A stretch of DNA of 64,000 nt from Paenibacillus sp. KS-LC4 (lineage in GTDB: Bacteria > Bacillota > Bacilli > Paenibacillales > Paenibacillaceae), in assembly GCF_036894955.1 (NCBI RefSeq), contig NZ_CP145905.1, forward strand, positions 503,501 through 567,500. The letters are read 5' to 3'. Positions 43,112 to 51,691 of this stretch are shown one piece after another. How positions within the stretch are numbered: the first letter of the stretch is position 1; each line of letters opens with the position of its first letter. A program made the translations under genes and the position numbers. The notes beneath the pieces are model-generated. The model was not told the origin of the DNA. It ran no database searches and was given only the letters and a program-made list of their open reading frames with translations.

Positions 43112-43612
43112 ATGCTGATGAATGAGAAAATCAAAGCCTCTGAGGTAGAGCTGACTGGACTAAACGGCGAGCCGCTTGGTGTCGTTTCCCGCGCCGAGGC
43201 ACTCGCGCTGGCAAAGCAGCACAAGGCAGATCTCGTATGCTTGTCTATAATGAGCAGTCCACCGCCCTGCAAGCTGATGGGACGCGGTACTGCGAAGCAG
43301 GAGGCTATTCAGGCCAAACGGCAGGAGAAGGCGCAAGGCCAGCCATTTAAGGTGAAGGAGCTGCGTCTTGGTGTAGATATTGAGCAGCATGATTATGATA
43401 CGAAGCACCGCCAGGCAGCGAAGCTGCTGGAATCGGGGAACGCCGTACAGCTCGTCGTGCGTGTTCAAGGCAATAAGCAGGGGGTCGAGGGCAAAACGCT
43501 GCTGGAGCGCCTGCTCGCCGATTTGAAAGGGCAAGGCAAGCCACAGTCCGGCATTCAAGTAAGCGGCAAGCAGGTCATGGTGCAGATGAATCCGCTGGGG
43601 AACGGCGCATAA
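43112..43612 (+). CDS. divergent translation initiation factor IF-3 paralogue
   Basis: A 166-residue protein with the two-domain IF-3 pattern: MNEKIKASEVELTGLNGEPLG and VVSRAEALALAKQHKADLVCLS (N-domain), a charged linker helix (TAKQEAIQAKRQEKAQGQ), then KVKELRLGVDIEQHDYDTKHRQAAKLLESGNAVQLVVRV (C-domain). True IF-3 inspects the start codon and keeps 30S free. Here residues usually invariant are changed: the linker-start motif C-x-x-MDYGKY-x-Y reads CKLMGRGTAKQE, and the FRGRE loop reads VQGNK. There are no rpmI and rplT genes beside it, so this is not the canonical infC. GAAGG precedes the ATG by 8-9 bases. It is either a specialised ribosome factor or an unequal paralogue. Confidence 0.8.
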   Translation: MLMNEKIKASEVELTGLNGEPLGVVSRAEALALAKQHKADLVCLSIMSSPPPCKLMGRGTAKQEAIQAKRQEKAQGQPFKVKELRLGVDIEQHDYDTKHRQAAKLLESGNAVQLVVRVQGNKQGVEGKTLLERLLADLKGQGKPQSGIQVSGKQVMVQMNPLGNGA

Positions 43613-43705
43613 TCGCTCTATACGCATATTTTGGGATGCTCAGCGCATAAAAATCGGTTATAGTAAAAGCATACAGAGCCAAATACTAACACAGAGGTGA
43701 TTTTA

Positions 43706-44008
43706 ATGTCATTAAAAACACGTATTCAAGAGCTTAAAGCTCAGCTTCCGAAGGAACATCAGGAATTATCCCATTATGTAGAGCATGCTCTGCAGGCGTT
43801 GGAGAGCTTTGAAGCGGAGCACCGTCGTATCGCTGCTACGCAGGCTGTAGCTGGCGTGAAAATTTCAGGGGCAGAGGAAGTTGTTTTTTATGACACAATT
43901 TCCAGAATCAAGGAAGAGCTTGTAAACACGTTGCAGAAGACAGTAGAGGACTTCGTTCATAAAGGCGACAAAAATTGGAGCAAAAACTTTAAAGATGGCA
44001 TCGACTAG
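43706..44008 (+). CDS. 100-residue soluble helical protein of unknown function
   Basis: A small acidic, largely helical protein (LKTRIQELKAQLPKEHQELSH; EELVNTLQKTVEDFVHKGDK) with no signal peptide, membrane helix or Cys. GAGGTGA lies 5 bases before the ATG at 43706; the upstream in-frame start at 43697 overlaps that site. I recognise no family. It stands 93 bases after the IF-3-like gene with no terminator between and could be co-transcribed. Confidence 0.6.
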   Translation: MSLKTRIQELKAQLPKEHQELSHYVEHALQALESFEAEHRRIAATQAVAGVKISGAEEVVFYDTISRIKEELVNTLQKTVEDFVHKGDKNWSKNFKDGID

Positions 44009-44050
44009 CGTGCTTATTTTAAAGTAATCGGATACACAAGCAAAAACGAC

Positions 44051-44090
44051 TTCATCGTCCTTCTAGGACGCGAAGAGCTTTGTCGATGAA
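44051..44090. repeat. nested inverted repeats after the 100-residue gene
   Basis: TTCATC (44051-44056) pairs with GATGAA (44085-44090), enclosing a perfect GTCCT-TCT-AGGAC hairpin. No T run follows, so this is either a weak terminator or a small structured RNA element. Confidence 0.3.
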
Positions 44091-44135
44091 ATATAAGCCC
44101 ATTTATACGAGAAAACTTATAAATTCTTATATTTC

Positions 44136-44200
44136 AAAAAAAAAAGCAAGCCTGCCTTGACCCGCGAAAATAACACTTCGTCGGTTGAGGCAGGCTTGTT
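44136..44200 (-). terminator. intrinsic terminator of the antiporter genes
   Basis: CAAGCCTGCCT (44147-44157) and AGGCAGGCTTG (44188-44198) are perfect 11-bp arms. On the minus strand the stem is followed by CTTTTTTTTTT. Confidence 0.85.
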
Positions 44201-44232
44201 AATTATTTAGGCTGCATATGCAGACACGTCGT

Positions 44233-45471
44233 TTAATTGGACACGTCCGGCTCTTTGAGTGGTTCTTTGTCTTTAGCCTTCTTGTGATCAAAGCGGAATA
44301 CTTTGTTCATACCGTTGTAGATGAGCTTGGATTCCTTGGTGAGCAATGGTCCCAAAATCGCAAGCAGTAAGACATACAAGGCTGCGAATGGCTGAAGCAA
44401 TTCCATCAATCCCCCGGCTTTGCCGAGATTCGCCATAATGATCGAAAATTCGCCACGCGAGACGATCGTCAGTCCGATATTCGCGGAAGCTTTAGGCGAG
44501 AGGCCTGCGCTTTTACCCGCAAGCATGCCTGCAAGCACGTTCCCGAACAGCGTAATGGCAACCGCACCTAGCGATAGCCATACCGCGCCTCCAAGCGCTG
44601 TTGGATCAATCGTTAGACCGAAGCTGAAGAAGAAAATAGCGCCGAAGAAATCACGGAACGGTAAAATCAGATGCTCGATCCGTTTCATATGAGCGGTTTC
44701 GGCAAGTACGAGTCCAACGAGCAGGGCACCGATCGCTTCTGCGACGTGAATCGTTTCGGAGAAGCCTGCAACGAGGAACAGGGCGCCAAAGATCAGCAGA
44801 AGAAACAACTCATTCGAGCGGATATTTAATACTTTGTTCAACAGAGGAACAGCTTTGCGACCAACTACGAGAACAAGGAGCATAAATCCAAGCGCATAGG
44901 ATGCGGAGAGGAGTACACCGCCAACCGAGCTGGAGCCGCTGAGTACAAGCCCGGAGAGGATGGAAATATACACAGCGAGGAAAACATCCTCGAACATAAT
45001 AATGCCGAGAATCATCTCGGTTTCACGATTCGCGGTTCGCTTCAAGTCCACAAGCACCTTCGCAACGATGGCGCTTGATGAAATCGTTGTAATACCGGCC
45101 ATTATGAGCGTTTCCTCAAGCGGGAAGCCTAGGGAGAAGCCATAAACAAGTCCAAGCGTGAAATTGATAATAATATAAATGGTACCGCCTACGGCGATGC
45201 TTTTACCTGATTTCATCAGACGTCCGACCGAAAATTCCAGACCGAGATAGAAGAGCAGGAACAATACGCCTAATCGGCCGAGAAATTCAATGAAGGGGGC
45301 GCTTTCGATAAAGCGGAAATCGAAAACGCCGAATTTTGGAGCATGTGGCCCCACAGCCATCCCGATCAAAATATAAAACGGTATGACTGAAAATTTTACT
45401 TTATTTGCTAGTAAGCCGACTAGGGCAATCAAAGTGACGGCGAGACCAATCTCCAGCACCAGATGATCCAT
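44233..45471 (-). CDS. khtU: potassium/proton antiporter membrane subunit, KhtU-like
   Basis: A 412-residue CPA2 monovalent cation/proton antiporter with about 12 membrane helices. Visible family features are ILIGMAVGPHAPKFG, FLLFYLGLEFSVGRLM (the inverted core helix), AGITTISSSAIVAKVL and FGLTIDP near the second core crossover. It lacks the long cytosolic RCK domain of KefB/KefC; that job is done by the separate KhtT-like protein encoded immediately upstream. In B. subtilis KhtTU exports K+ for protons and is activated by KhtT. The two genes are separated by 2 bases, so they are co-translated. Confidence 0.9.
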   Translation of the reverse strand: MDHLVLEIGLAVTLIALVGLLANKVKFSVIPFYILIGMAVGPHAPKFGVFDFRFIESAPFIEFLGRLGVLFLLFYLGLEFSVGRLMKSGKSIAVGGTIYIIINFTLGLVYGFSLGFPLEETLIMAGITTISSSAIVAKVLVDLKRTANRETEMILGIIMFEDVFLAVYISILSGLVLSGSSSVGGVLLSASYALGFMLLVLVVGRKAVPLLNKVLNIRSNELFLLLIFGALFLVAGFSETIHVAEAIGALLVGLVLAETAHMKRIEHLILPFRDFFGAIFFFSFGLTIDPTALGGAVWLSLGAVAITLFGNVLAGMLAGKSAGLSPKASANIGLTIVSRGEFSIIMANLGKAGGLMELLQPFAALYVLLLAILGPLLTKESKLIYNGMNKVFRFDHKKAKDKEPLKEPDVSN

Positions 45472-45473
45472 AA

Positions 45474-45965
45474 TTAACGGCTCCCATTCACGAGCAATTG
45501 CTTAAGCGTCTTAAGATGCGGGCGTTCACCTGCAACAATCAGTGTAGAGTCGGCTTTGAAAATATAATCCGGACCCGGATTAATATGCTTGCCATCTTTA
45601 TCAATCGCGGCGATAATCGTCGTCCCCGTCCGCTTACGGATATCCGAACCCCCGATTGTTTTGCCTACGCAGCTTGCGCCGGCTTCGACTTTATACCACT
45701 CAATGGTCAAATCGTCGAGCGCGACTTCAATCGTCTCAAGCGCCTTCGGCGTGTAGGTCATTCCTCCAATAATGGCAGCAACCTGACGGGCCTCCTCGTC
45801 ATCCATGGATACCATGGAAATGCTGTCATCTGGATCATCGTATTCAAAATGGTACATTTCTCTTCTTCCGTCATCATGGATGACGACAACGAGCTTGTCG
45901 CCGCCTCTCGTCTCCATTTGATACTTACGTCCAATGCCTGGTAAATCCGATTCTCTAATATTCAT
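45474..45965 (-). CDS. khtT: antiporter regulatory subunit with RCK_C domain, KhtT-like
   Basis: A 163-residue cytosolic protein: an N-terminal beta-rich part ([20 protein letters not shown]) and a C-terminal RCK_C/TrkA-C domain (about 80-160: [35 protein letters not shown] split by turns, ending [19 protein letters not shown]). KhtT binds c-di-AMP and nucleotides and gates KhtU, preventing potassium overload. It lies directly before the antiporter gene. A good ribosome binding site (TAGGAGCTGGCG) precedes the ATG. Confidence 0.9.
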   Translation of the reverse strand: MNIRESDLPGIGRKYQMETRGGDKLVVVIHDDGRREMYHFEYDDPDDSISMVSMDDEEARQVAAIIGGMTYTPKALETIEVALDDLTIEWYKVEAGASCVGKTIGGSDIRKRTGTTIIAAIDKDGKHINPGPDYIFKADSTLIVAGERPHLKTLKQLLVNGSR

Positions 45966-46039
45966 TTTCGCCAGCTCCTATATTGTGAGTTTGTGTAGTT
46001 ATCGCAATAGGACGGATACGTATAATGCTGGCAAACGAA

Positions 46040-46405
46040 CTATATAAAGCTTCCGGTGAATTTAACAGGCATCAAAAATAAATCCTTTAAATGCTGCGGT
46101 ATAAAGGCACGGCGAATAGATAGTGGGATCAGCCGCTGCTTTCGGCATGCGAGCAAGCCTAAAATGAGGGTGATGCCTACAAGCGTTGTCTGGGAAAGCT
46201 GCTTCAAAATGCCGGAATGATATCGGATCGCCACACCATGATGATCGCCTGCTGCAATCGTTAATTGATCGGAGGGAGATTTTAATTCGGGCAGATCCTC
46301 CGCTTGATAAGCAAATAGTAAGGCTGTACATAGCAAGGCTAATATGATCAGGCCTTTCACTAGCCGGCTTTGCCTTGCCAACTGCTGCAAAACATCGTTG
46401 TTCAT
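46040..46405 (-). CDS. 121-residue membrane protein at the head of the khtTU operon
   Basis: Two hydrophobic helices (about 17-33 and 72-86) flank an extracellular loop of about 38 residues (ED LPELKSPSDQLTIAAGDHHG region); the C-terminal tail is basic (ACRKQRLIPLSIRRAFIPQ). AGGGGGTG lies 7 bases before the ATG. The gene is 74 bases upstream of khtT on the same strand without a terminator. In B. subtilis a third gene, khtS, precedes khtTU; whether this is its counterpart I cannot tell from sequence. Probably an operon member of unknown function. Confidence 0.6.
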   Translation of the reverse strand: MNNDVLQQLARQSRLVKGLIILALLCTALLFAYQAEDLPELKSPSDQLTIAAGDHHGVAIRYHSGILKQLSQTTLVGITLILGLLACRKQRLIPLSIRRAFIPQHLKDLFLMPVKFTGSFI

Positions 46406-46479
46406 CTGTTCACCCCCTGTCTCTTATTACTATTATAAATGATTGTAGGCCGAATGTCACAAGGCTGCCGCGAAAGGTA

Positions 46480-46508
46480 TTGACGTTGTCCCAAGTGTTG
46501 GATACACT
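46480..46508 (+). promoter_or_regulatory. promoter of the cupin gene
   Basis: TTGACG (46480-46485), exactly 17 bases, TACACT (46503-46508). Transcription begins about 42 bases before the ATG. Confidence 0.65.
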
Positions 46509-46556
46509 GGGGGAATTAAATGAAATAAGCATTTTTTCCAGCTGGAAGGAGACTGA

Positions 46557-47021
46557 ATGATGAGTGAAGCGAACAAGGCGATTTCGCCGTTAGTTGAAGC
46601 GTTGGGCTTAAAACCGCATGTAGAGGGCGGTTGGTATAAAGAATTGTGGAAGGCTTCCTTCCAAATTCCGCAGGAGCTGCTTGGTGAGGCTTATTCTGGA
46701 CCGCGTGCCGCAGCATCCTCGATTTATTTTTTATTGCATCCGCATGAGATGTCAGATTGGCATAAAGTACTATCTGATGAGCTGTGGATTTGGCATTCGG
46801 GCGGCCCAATTACGCTCTCACTAGGCGGCACGGCAGACGATCCAACGCTCAGAAAGGAAATTATTGTAGGCGGCGATGTGCTGAACGGTCAGCAGCCGCA
46901 AGCGGTAGTGCCGGCAGGCGAGTGGCAAATGTCGCAGCCGATTGGCGATGAGCCATCGCTGTTCTCCTGTATTGTTTCTCCGGGGTTCCATTATGATGAT
47001 TTCCAATTAATTAAACGTTAA
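46557..47021 (+). CDS. DUF985-family cupin
   Basis: A 154-residue single-domain cupin. The family pattern is clear: LGLKPHVEGGWYKELWK at the start, SSIYFLLHPHEMSDWHKVLSDELWIWHSGGP (cupin motif with His residues), then the closing SCIVSPGFHYDDFQLI. DUF985 proteins, such as yeast YML079w, are dimeric with a ligand pocket of unknown use; some relatives are sugar epimerase-like. GAAGGAGA lies 5-6 bases before the ATG. It is a single-gene unit with its own promoter and terminator. Confidence 0.85.
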   Translation: MMSEANKAISPLVEALGLKPHVEGGWYKELWKASFQIPQELLGEAYSGPRAAASSIYFLLHPHEMSDWHKVLSDELWIWHSGGPITLSLGGTADDPTLRKEIIVGGDVLNGQQPQAVVPAGEWQMSQPIGDEPSLFSCIVSPGFHYDDFQLIKR

Positions 47022-47350
47022 TCCAAACTTTCAAACGTCTTTATAAAAATTTGCTTCAAAAAGCTTATAGAGATGTCGAGGAGCCCAGGTCATTTACACG
47101 ACCTGGTTTTTTTATTTAATTCGAATCAGAAAAATGAAAATTTGAGGAAGTTACCTTCATAGCTCTCGTAGAGGAGACGACGAAATATTGGTAGGCACTC
47201 ATCACAAGTACCTATAAAAATAGTTGTAAAAATTAAGTGATTATGATAAAAGTATTAATGGAATAAAAATACACAAAAAATAATTAAAGGTGTATAAATG
47301 TGAGGATTTTCAAAAAGGATGAGGTTCTCTTTATCTAAATGGAGGAAGTT
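47022..47350. other. 329-base A+T-rich intergenic stretch
   Basis: It holds the cupin terminator (47085-47115) and then about 230 strongly A+T-rich bases with many -10-like hexamers but no paired -35 that stands out. No small gene with a ribosome binding site was found. The composition continues unchanged into the MFS gene that follows. Confidence 0.5.
47085..47115 (+). terminator. intrinsic terminator after the cupin gene
   Basis: CCAGGTC (47085-47091) pairs with GACCTGG (47100-47106), followed by seven T. Confidence 0.88.
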
Positions 47351-48571
47351 ATGAATCATATGAAATGCGAGCATAAGATATCCATTTTCTTCGTTTCTCT
47401 GTTTGTATTATTTGAGTTATTTAGAAGCTTCTTTCAAGCTATATACTCTGTATATTACTTAGATAGAGGACTAACTATCGGAGATGTTAGTTCGGTAAAA
47501 TCATTCCAGATCGTTGCTCTATTAATATTTGCTTTGCCCGCGGGTTACTTATCAGATCGTTTTGGGCGTCTTAAGGTGCTATCATTATCCGCTTTGACAA
47601 TGGCAATTAGCTTCTTATTATTAGCAAATTCATATAATTATAGCAGCTTTGCTGTCGCTGAGTTTGTTTATGGTATGGGTTTTGCTTTTTCATCAGGCAC
47701 GCTTCTTTCGTACACAAATCAATACCAACAAGAGCATAATGTTAGAATTAAGCCGAGTATTATGGGCTATACAATCTCGTTATCAAGCTTATTCACTTTT
47801 ATTAGCGGGAGTGTAGGAGCTTATCTATATAAGCATAGCATAGAAATTCCATTTATTTTAAGCTTCGCTGGGATGTTCTCGTACCCTATTATTATTTATA
47901 TATTGTTAAAGCTATTAGGATTTAAAGATAATAGAGCGAATGTATTGGATAAAAGCGTGAATAAAGACGTGAAGAAAAATAAATTTGAAAGTATATCTGA
48001 AATAAAGAAACCGGAATTTTTCCTGTATTTATTGTGCTCCATTCTATTTGTAGGCGGGTCACAGTTTATTTATCAATATTGGTCTGTTTTTTTTATTGTC
48101 CAAAATGGTTTTAACTCAAACCTAGCGTATGCCTGCACAACGGTATCTTCCATTCTTGGTGGTGTAATCTTTGCTCGATTTTTATCTAAAAAAAGCATTT
48201 TTGTTTCTATTTTAATCATTTGTTTAGTTCTATCACTGCCATTATTTTTGATGAACGAGAAATATTCGGCTGTCTCGCTGCTATTTTTCACGATTTCGCA
48301 AGTAGGTCGTGGGATGATATTCAGTCTATTCATAAGATTAGGTAATGATATTGCTTTTCTTTTTGTAAATAAATCTTTTATGTTTCAAATAGTTAGTGTA
48401 CTTACTCAGTTATTTACTATATCCTCTCTGTTGATCATTCCAAAACTACTAAATCAAACAAATATGATAGCTATGTTTCATTATACGGCTATTGTATATG
48501 TATTATTGATCCCATCCCTCCTACTAACGTATAGAAAAATAAATCCAGGCTATCATCTAAAAGAAAATTAA
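47351..48571 (+). CDS. A+T-rich MFS transporter
   Basis: A 406-residue, 12-helix major facilitator. Motif A is present (PAGYLSDRFGRLKVLSLS). The remainder is hydrophobic helices with a Lys-rich central loop (about 200-220: NKDVKKNKFESISEIKK). The ATG at 47351 has GGAGG 5 bases upstream, whereas the in-frame ATG at 47339 overlaps it. The gene is far richer in A+T, with many ATA, TTA and AAA codons, than its neighbours, which suggests acquisition from another low-GC Firmicute. The substrate is unknown; the gene stands alone. Confidence 0.78.
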   Translation: MNHMKCEHKISIFFVSLFVLFELFRSFFQAIYSVYYLDRGLTIGDVSSVKSFQIVALLIFALPAGYLSDRFGRLKVLSLSALTMAISFLLLANSYNYSSFAVAEFVYGMGFAFSSGTLLSYTNQYQQEHNVRIKPSIMGYTISLSSLFTFISGSVGAYLYKHSIEIPFILSFAGMFSYPIIIYILLKLLGFKDNRANVLDKSVNKDVKKNKFESISEIKKPEFFLYLLCSILFVGGSQFIYQYWSVFFIVQNGFNSNLAYACTTVSSILGGVIFARFLSKKSIFVSILIICLVLSLPLFLMNEKYSAVSLLFFTISQVGRGMIFSLFIRLGNDIAFLFVNKSFMFQIVSVLTQLFTISSLLIIPKLLNQTNMIAMFHYTAIVYVLLIPSLLLTYRKINPGYHLKEN

Positions 48572-48628
48572 ATACAGCCAAAAAGAGATTGCTCCAGGGG
48601 CAATTTTCTTTTTGGCTGTATTTCGTTT
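48571..48628. terminator. bidirectional terminator between MFS and HD-GYP genes
   Basis: Perfect 16-bp arms (48571-48586 and 48607-48622: AATACAGCC... / ...GGCTGTATT), with a further inner ATTGC/GCAAT pair, then TCGTTTATTTC. It can serve both converging genes. Confidence 0.85.
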
Positions 48629-48663
48629 ATTTCTAACGATCTACGCACGGCTAGCGAAAGTTC

Positions 48664-50223
48664 TTAAGCCTCTGCACGCGTAGCCTCCGAAGCTTGCCGC
48701 TTCTGCTCCTTATGCCAGCCGACGAACAGCCCCGTTAAATAAGGGTCCCACTGTGTTCCTTTGCCCTCCTCCAAAATGCTAAGCGCCTTGCTCACGGTCA
48801 TGCCCTTGCGGTAGGGGCGATCAGAGGTCATTGCATCAAAGGCATCGGCGATGGCAATAACCTTGCCGAGCAGCGGAATATTTTCACCTGTCAGCCCATC
48901 GGGGTAGCCTTTGCCATCATAGCGCTCATGATGGGAGCGCACGCCCGGAAGCAGATGCTCCATGGCGTCGGCCGGCTCAATGCGCCGCAAAATATTTTCG
49001 CCTAAAATCGGATGCTGCTTGATCTGGTCGAACTCCTCATCGGTCAGCTTGCCGTCCTTCAGCAGCACGGCGTCGCGGACACCGATTTTGCCAATATCAT
49101 GGAGCAGCGCCGATTTGCGAATCGTATCCAATACGGAATCGTCCCAGCCAGCGAGCTGCCCAATGAGGATGGAATATTCAGCTACACGCTCCGAATGTCC
49201 AGCAGTATATTGGTCTCGGGCTTCAAGCGCCGCAGCGAGTGTAATGAAATAGCTTTGCAGCAGCTGAGCGTTGCGCTTCTCGCGTTCCTTCAAGCCATCG
49301 ACCATATGATTAAAGCCGGCAACGAGCTTAGAAAATTCATCCGAATAAATATCCTCGGCTTTATGGTCGAAATTGCCCTCCTGAACGCTGACCATCGCCT
49401 GCTGGAGCGTCTCAATGGGCGCTTGAATGTCTTTGGCGAGCAGCGATGCGCTAAGCCAGGAAAATAAAATGCCAATAATGAGAATGATGATGGCCCATTG
49501 CCAATAGGCGGCGGAATTGGAATCGGCAGTGGTGAAGCCCTCTATGCGAATTTGCGTTGCAAGGCTGAACATAAGCATCGGCAGCGTCCCGATAATAAAG
49601 GCGCTGAGCAAAAACTTACGCTGGATCGTCATTAAAACCTGCCCCTCAAGCGTCAAATCAGCGTTAAACCGTTTAATATGCAGCGCGCGTATGTGCGTAA
49701 TGAGCGGCGGTATCGCCCTAGTTGTCAGAAAAAACTCTAGCATGGCATGCATCGCCGCAATAAGCACCGCACATGCCGCACCTATTGCAATATAGTAGTA
49801 AGGGAATACAATCCATTGCAGCTTTATAGCTATATAAGTAAGACTGCCCACGGGAATCGCCAAACCTAGAAAATGGGGGCCAACAGTTCGTTTAACCGAT
49901 AGGAGCGGAAACTTATGTACTTGCAAATAGGCCTCTCGAAGCTGGGCAGAAGTAGCTTCCATGTGAAAAATAACGCGTATAGGCTTGATGTGTCGCTTGA
50001 AAGCCAGCCATTCACAGCTGAACATGATGAGCAGCGACACGATAAGCAGAAGCGCCAGCCGAAAAAATTCAATGCTGGTCAGCTGCAAGGTTGAAAATAT
50101 TAGAATGCTTCCAACCCCAAGTACAGCGACAGACCCGCCAAACAGATAATTACGGATAAGCTGAACAAGAAATTTTTTGAAAATAAGAATATCAGGCTGT
50201 TCATCGCTTATCATTTGTTTCAT
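48664..50223 (-). CDS. membrane HD-GYP cyclic di-GMP phosphodiesterase
   Basis: A 519-residue protein. The N-terminal half has about six membrane helices (two before residue 75, two at about 115-165, two at about 205-265). A HAMP linker follows (about 266-320), then an HD-GYP domain (about 325-510) that cleaves cyclic di-GMP. Metal-binding residues are intact: HSERVAEYSILIG, LLHDIGKIGV (His375-Asp376) and SHHERYDGKGYPDGL, the last a full GYP motif. GAGGAG lies 7 bases before the ATG. With the GGDEF cyclase at 17402 it gives the window both synthesis and breakdown of this messenger. Confidence 0.92.
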   Translation of the reverse strand: MKQMISDEQPDILIFKKFLVQLIRNYLFGGSVAVLGVGSILIFSTLQLTSIEFFRLALLLIVSLLIMFSCEWLAFKRHIKPIRVIFHMEATSAQLREAYLQVHKFPLLSVKRTVGPHFLGLAIPVGSLTYIAIKLQWIVFPYYYIAIGAACAVLIAAMHAMLEFFLTTRAIPPLITHIRALHIKRFNADLTLEGQVLMTIQRKFLLSAFIIGTLPMLMFSLATQIRIEGFTTADSNSAAYWQWAIIILIIGILFSWLSASLLAKDIQAPIETLQQAMVSVQEGNFDHKAEDIYSDEFSKLVAGFNHMVDGLKEREKRNAQLLQSYFITLAAALEARDQYTAGHSERVAEYSILIGQLAGWDDSVLDTIRKSALLHDIGKIGVRDAVLLKDGKLTDEEFDQIKQHPILGENILRRIEPADAMEHLLPGVRSHHERYDGKGYPDGLTGENIPLLGKVIAIADAFDAMTSDRPYRKGMTVSKALSILEEGKGTQWDPYLTGLFVGWHKEQKRQASEATRAEA

Positions 50224-50427
50224 AGACAGGCTCCTCGCTTCATGTGAAAAATGAGATTTCTGAAGACCAACCTCTTATACAGGTTATCACACTTGCCGAA
50301 GACCGCAATAGAAAGTTGAAACCCGCAATATGATCGTAGACAGGGCAGGGAAACTGCTATATGATGAACCAATCGTAAGTGGATCGAACATACATACTTA
50401 GCCAGCCAACATAAAGGAGCGAGACAA

Positions 50428-51621
50428 ATGCGCGAGGCGCTATGGTCGAAAAATTTCATTTTATTAATGGGCTCTAATTTGCTGTTGTTTATGGCCCTTG
50501 AAATGCTGCTGCCTACACTTCCTGTATTTGCTGCGGAGCAGGGGGGCAGTCAAACGCAAATTGGCTTGATTATGGGCTTATTTACGTTTACAGCCGTCCT
50601 TTCCCGGCTTGGAACAGGCTATGGCATTAAGCGGCTGGGACAAAAGAAGCTGCTGCTTCTCGGCGTAGCTATAAGTCTTATCGCACTGACCGGCTATTAT
50701 TTAGCCGCGACGCTTGCTGTGCTGCTGGTGCTGCGCGTTGTGCATGGCGTCGGCTTTGGTATTGCAACGACGCTGTTTGGCACAGCGGCATCCGATTTGG
50801 TGCCAGCCTCTCGAAGAGGAGAGGGCATGGGCTTTTTTGCTACAGGGAATTCGATTTCATTCGCTTTGGGTCCTTTTTTTGGCATTTGGATTATGACGGA
50901 ATATGGCTTTAAGGCGCTGTTTTTAATTGGAGCGGTTGTTATGCTGCTTAGCTTGATCAGTACCTGCTTTGTGCGCTTTCCGCGTGTAGAGAAAAAGATG
51001 CCAGCAGCAGCTCCTGTAATCGAAGCGGGAAGCTGGCTGGACAGCGTTATGGAGCGCAAGGCGTTAATGCCTTCGCTGCTTGGCTTGCTTATCGGCATCC
51101 CCTTCGGCACGGTGCTCAGCTTTATCGCTTTGTTTGGCAAAGAGCAGGGCCTGGGCAGTGTCGGCATTTTCTTTCTTATCGTGGCCATCAGCGAGTTTCT
51201 GATCCGTTTTATTAGCGGCCCATTGTATGATCGTAAAGGACGCATGTGGGTACTGCTGCCTGCTGCTATTCTATGTATTATTGCTAGCGTCATGCTATAT
51301 TTTACGCATTCTACAGCGATGCTGCTGCTGTCGGGCCTGTTTTATGGCTTTGGCTTTGGCGCCCTATTTCCTGCACTTCAGGCTTGGGTGATCGATCTCG
51401 TAGAGCCAGAGCGCAGGGGCGTAGCAACGGCGACCTATTACAATGCTTTTGACGTCGGTATCGGCATCGGGTCTATTTTGCTGGGAGCCGTAGCCGCTGT
51501 GACGAATTATGCGACGATGTATTTGCTATCTGGTGGATTTTTCGTCCTTTATATAGTGCTTTATGTCGGTTTTGAGCGCAGGCTGCGCCGCAAAGCCACG
51601 AGAAAGACCATACAAGCCTAG
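50428..51621 (+). CDS. MFS transporter (drug efflux or YfcJ-like)
   Basis: A 397-residue, 12-helix major facilitator with loop 2-3 motif RLGTGYGIKRLGQKKLLLLG and a second-half copy RFISGPLYDRKGRMWVLLPA (motif A). The GVGFGIATTLFGTAASDLVP segment carries the helix-4 pattern of drug exporters. AAAGGAGCGAG precedes the ATG. It is divergent from the HD-GYP gene across 204 bases with no clear shared operator. A perfect terminator follows the gene. No substrate can be assigned. Confidence 0.82.
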   Translation: MREALWSKNFILLMGSNLLLFMALEMLLPTLPVFAAEQGGSQTQIGLIMGLFTFTAVLSRLGTGYGIKRLGQKKLLLLGVAISLIALTGYYLAATLAVLLVLRVVHGVGFGIATTLFGTAASDLVPASRRGEGMGFFATGNSISFALGPFFGIWIMTEYGFKALFLIGAVVMLLSLISTCFVRFPRVEKKMPAAAPVIEAGSWLDSVMERKALMPSLLGLLIGIPFGTVLSFIALFGKEQGLGSVGIFFLIVAISEFLIRFISGPLYDRKGRMWVLLPAAILCIIASVMLYFTHSTAMLLLSGLFYGFGFGALFPALQAWVIDLVEPERRGVATATYYNAFDVGIGIGSILLGAVAAVTNYATMYLLSGGFFVLYIVLYVGFERRLRRKATRKTIQA

Positions 51622-51649
51622 CACGGGCATGTCGGAGATATTACGGAAA

Positions 51650-51690
51650 CAGCCCTTCACCATTTCAAAATGGTGAAGGGCTGTTTTGCT
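51650..51690. terminator. bidirectional terminator between MFS and nucleotidase genes
   Basis: CAGCCCTTCACCATTT (51650-51665) pairs with AAATGGTGAAGGGCTG (51668-51683), followed by TTTTGC on the plus strand. It sits between two converging genes. Confidence 0.88.
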
Positions 51691-51691
51691 G

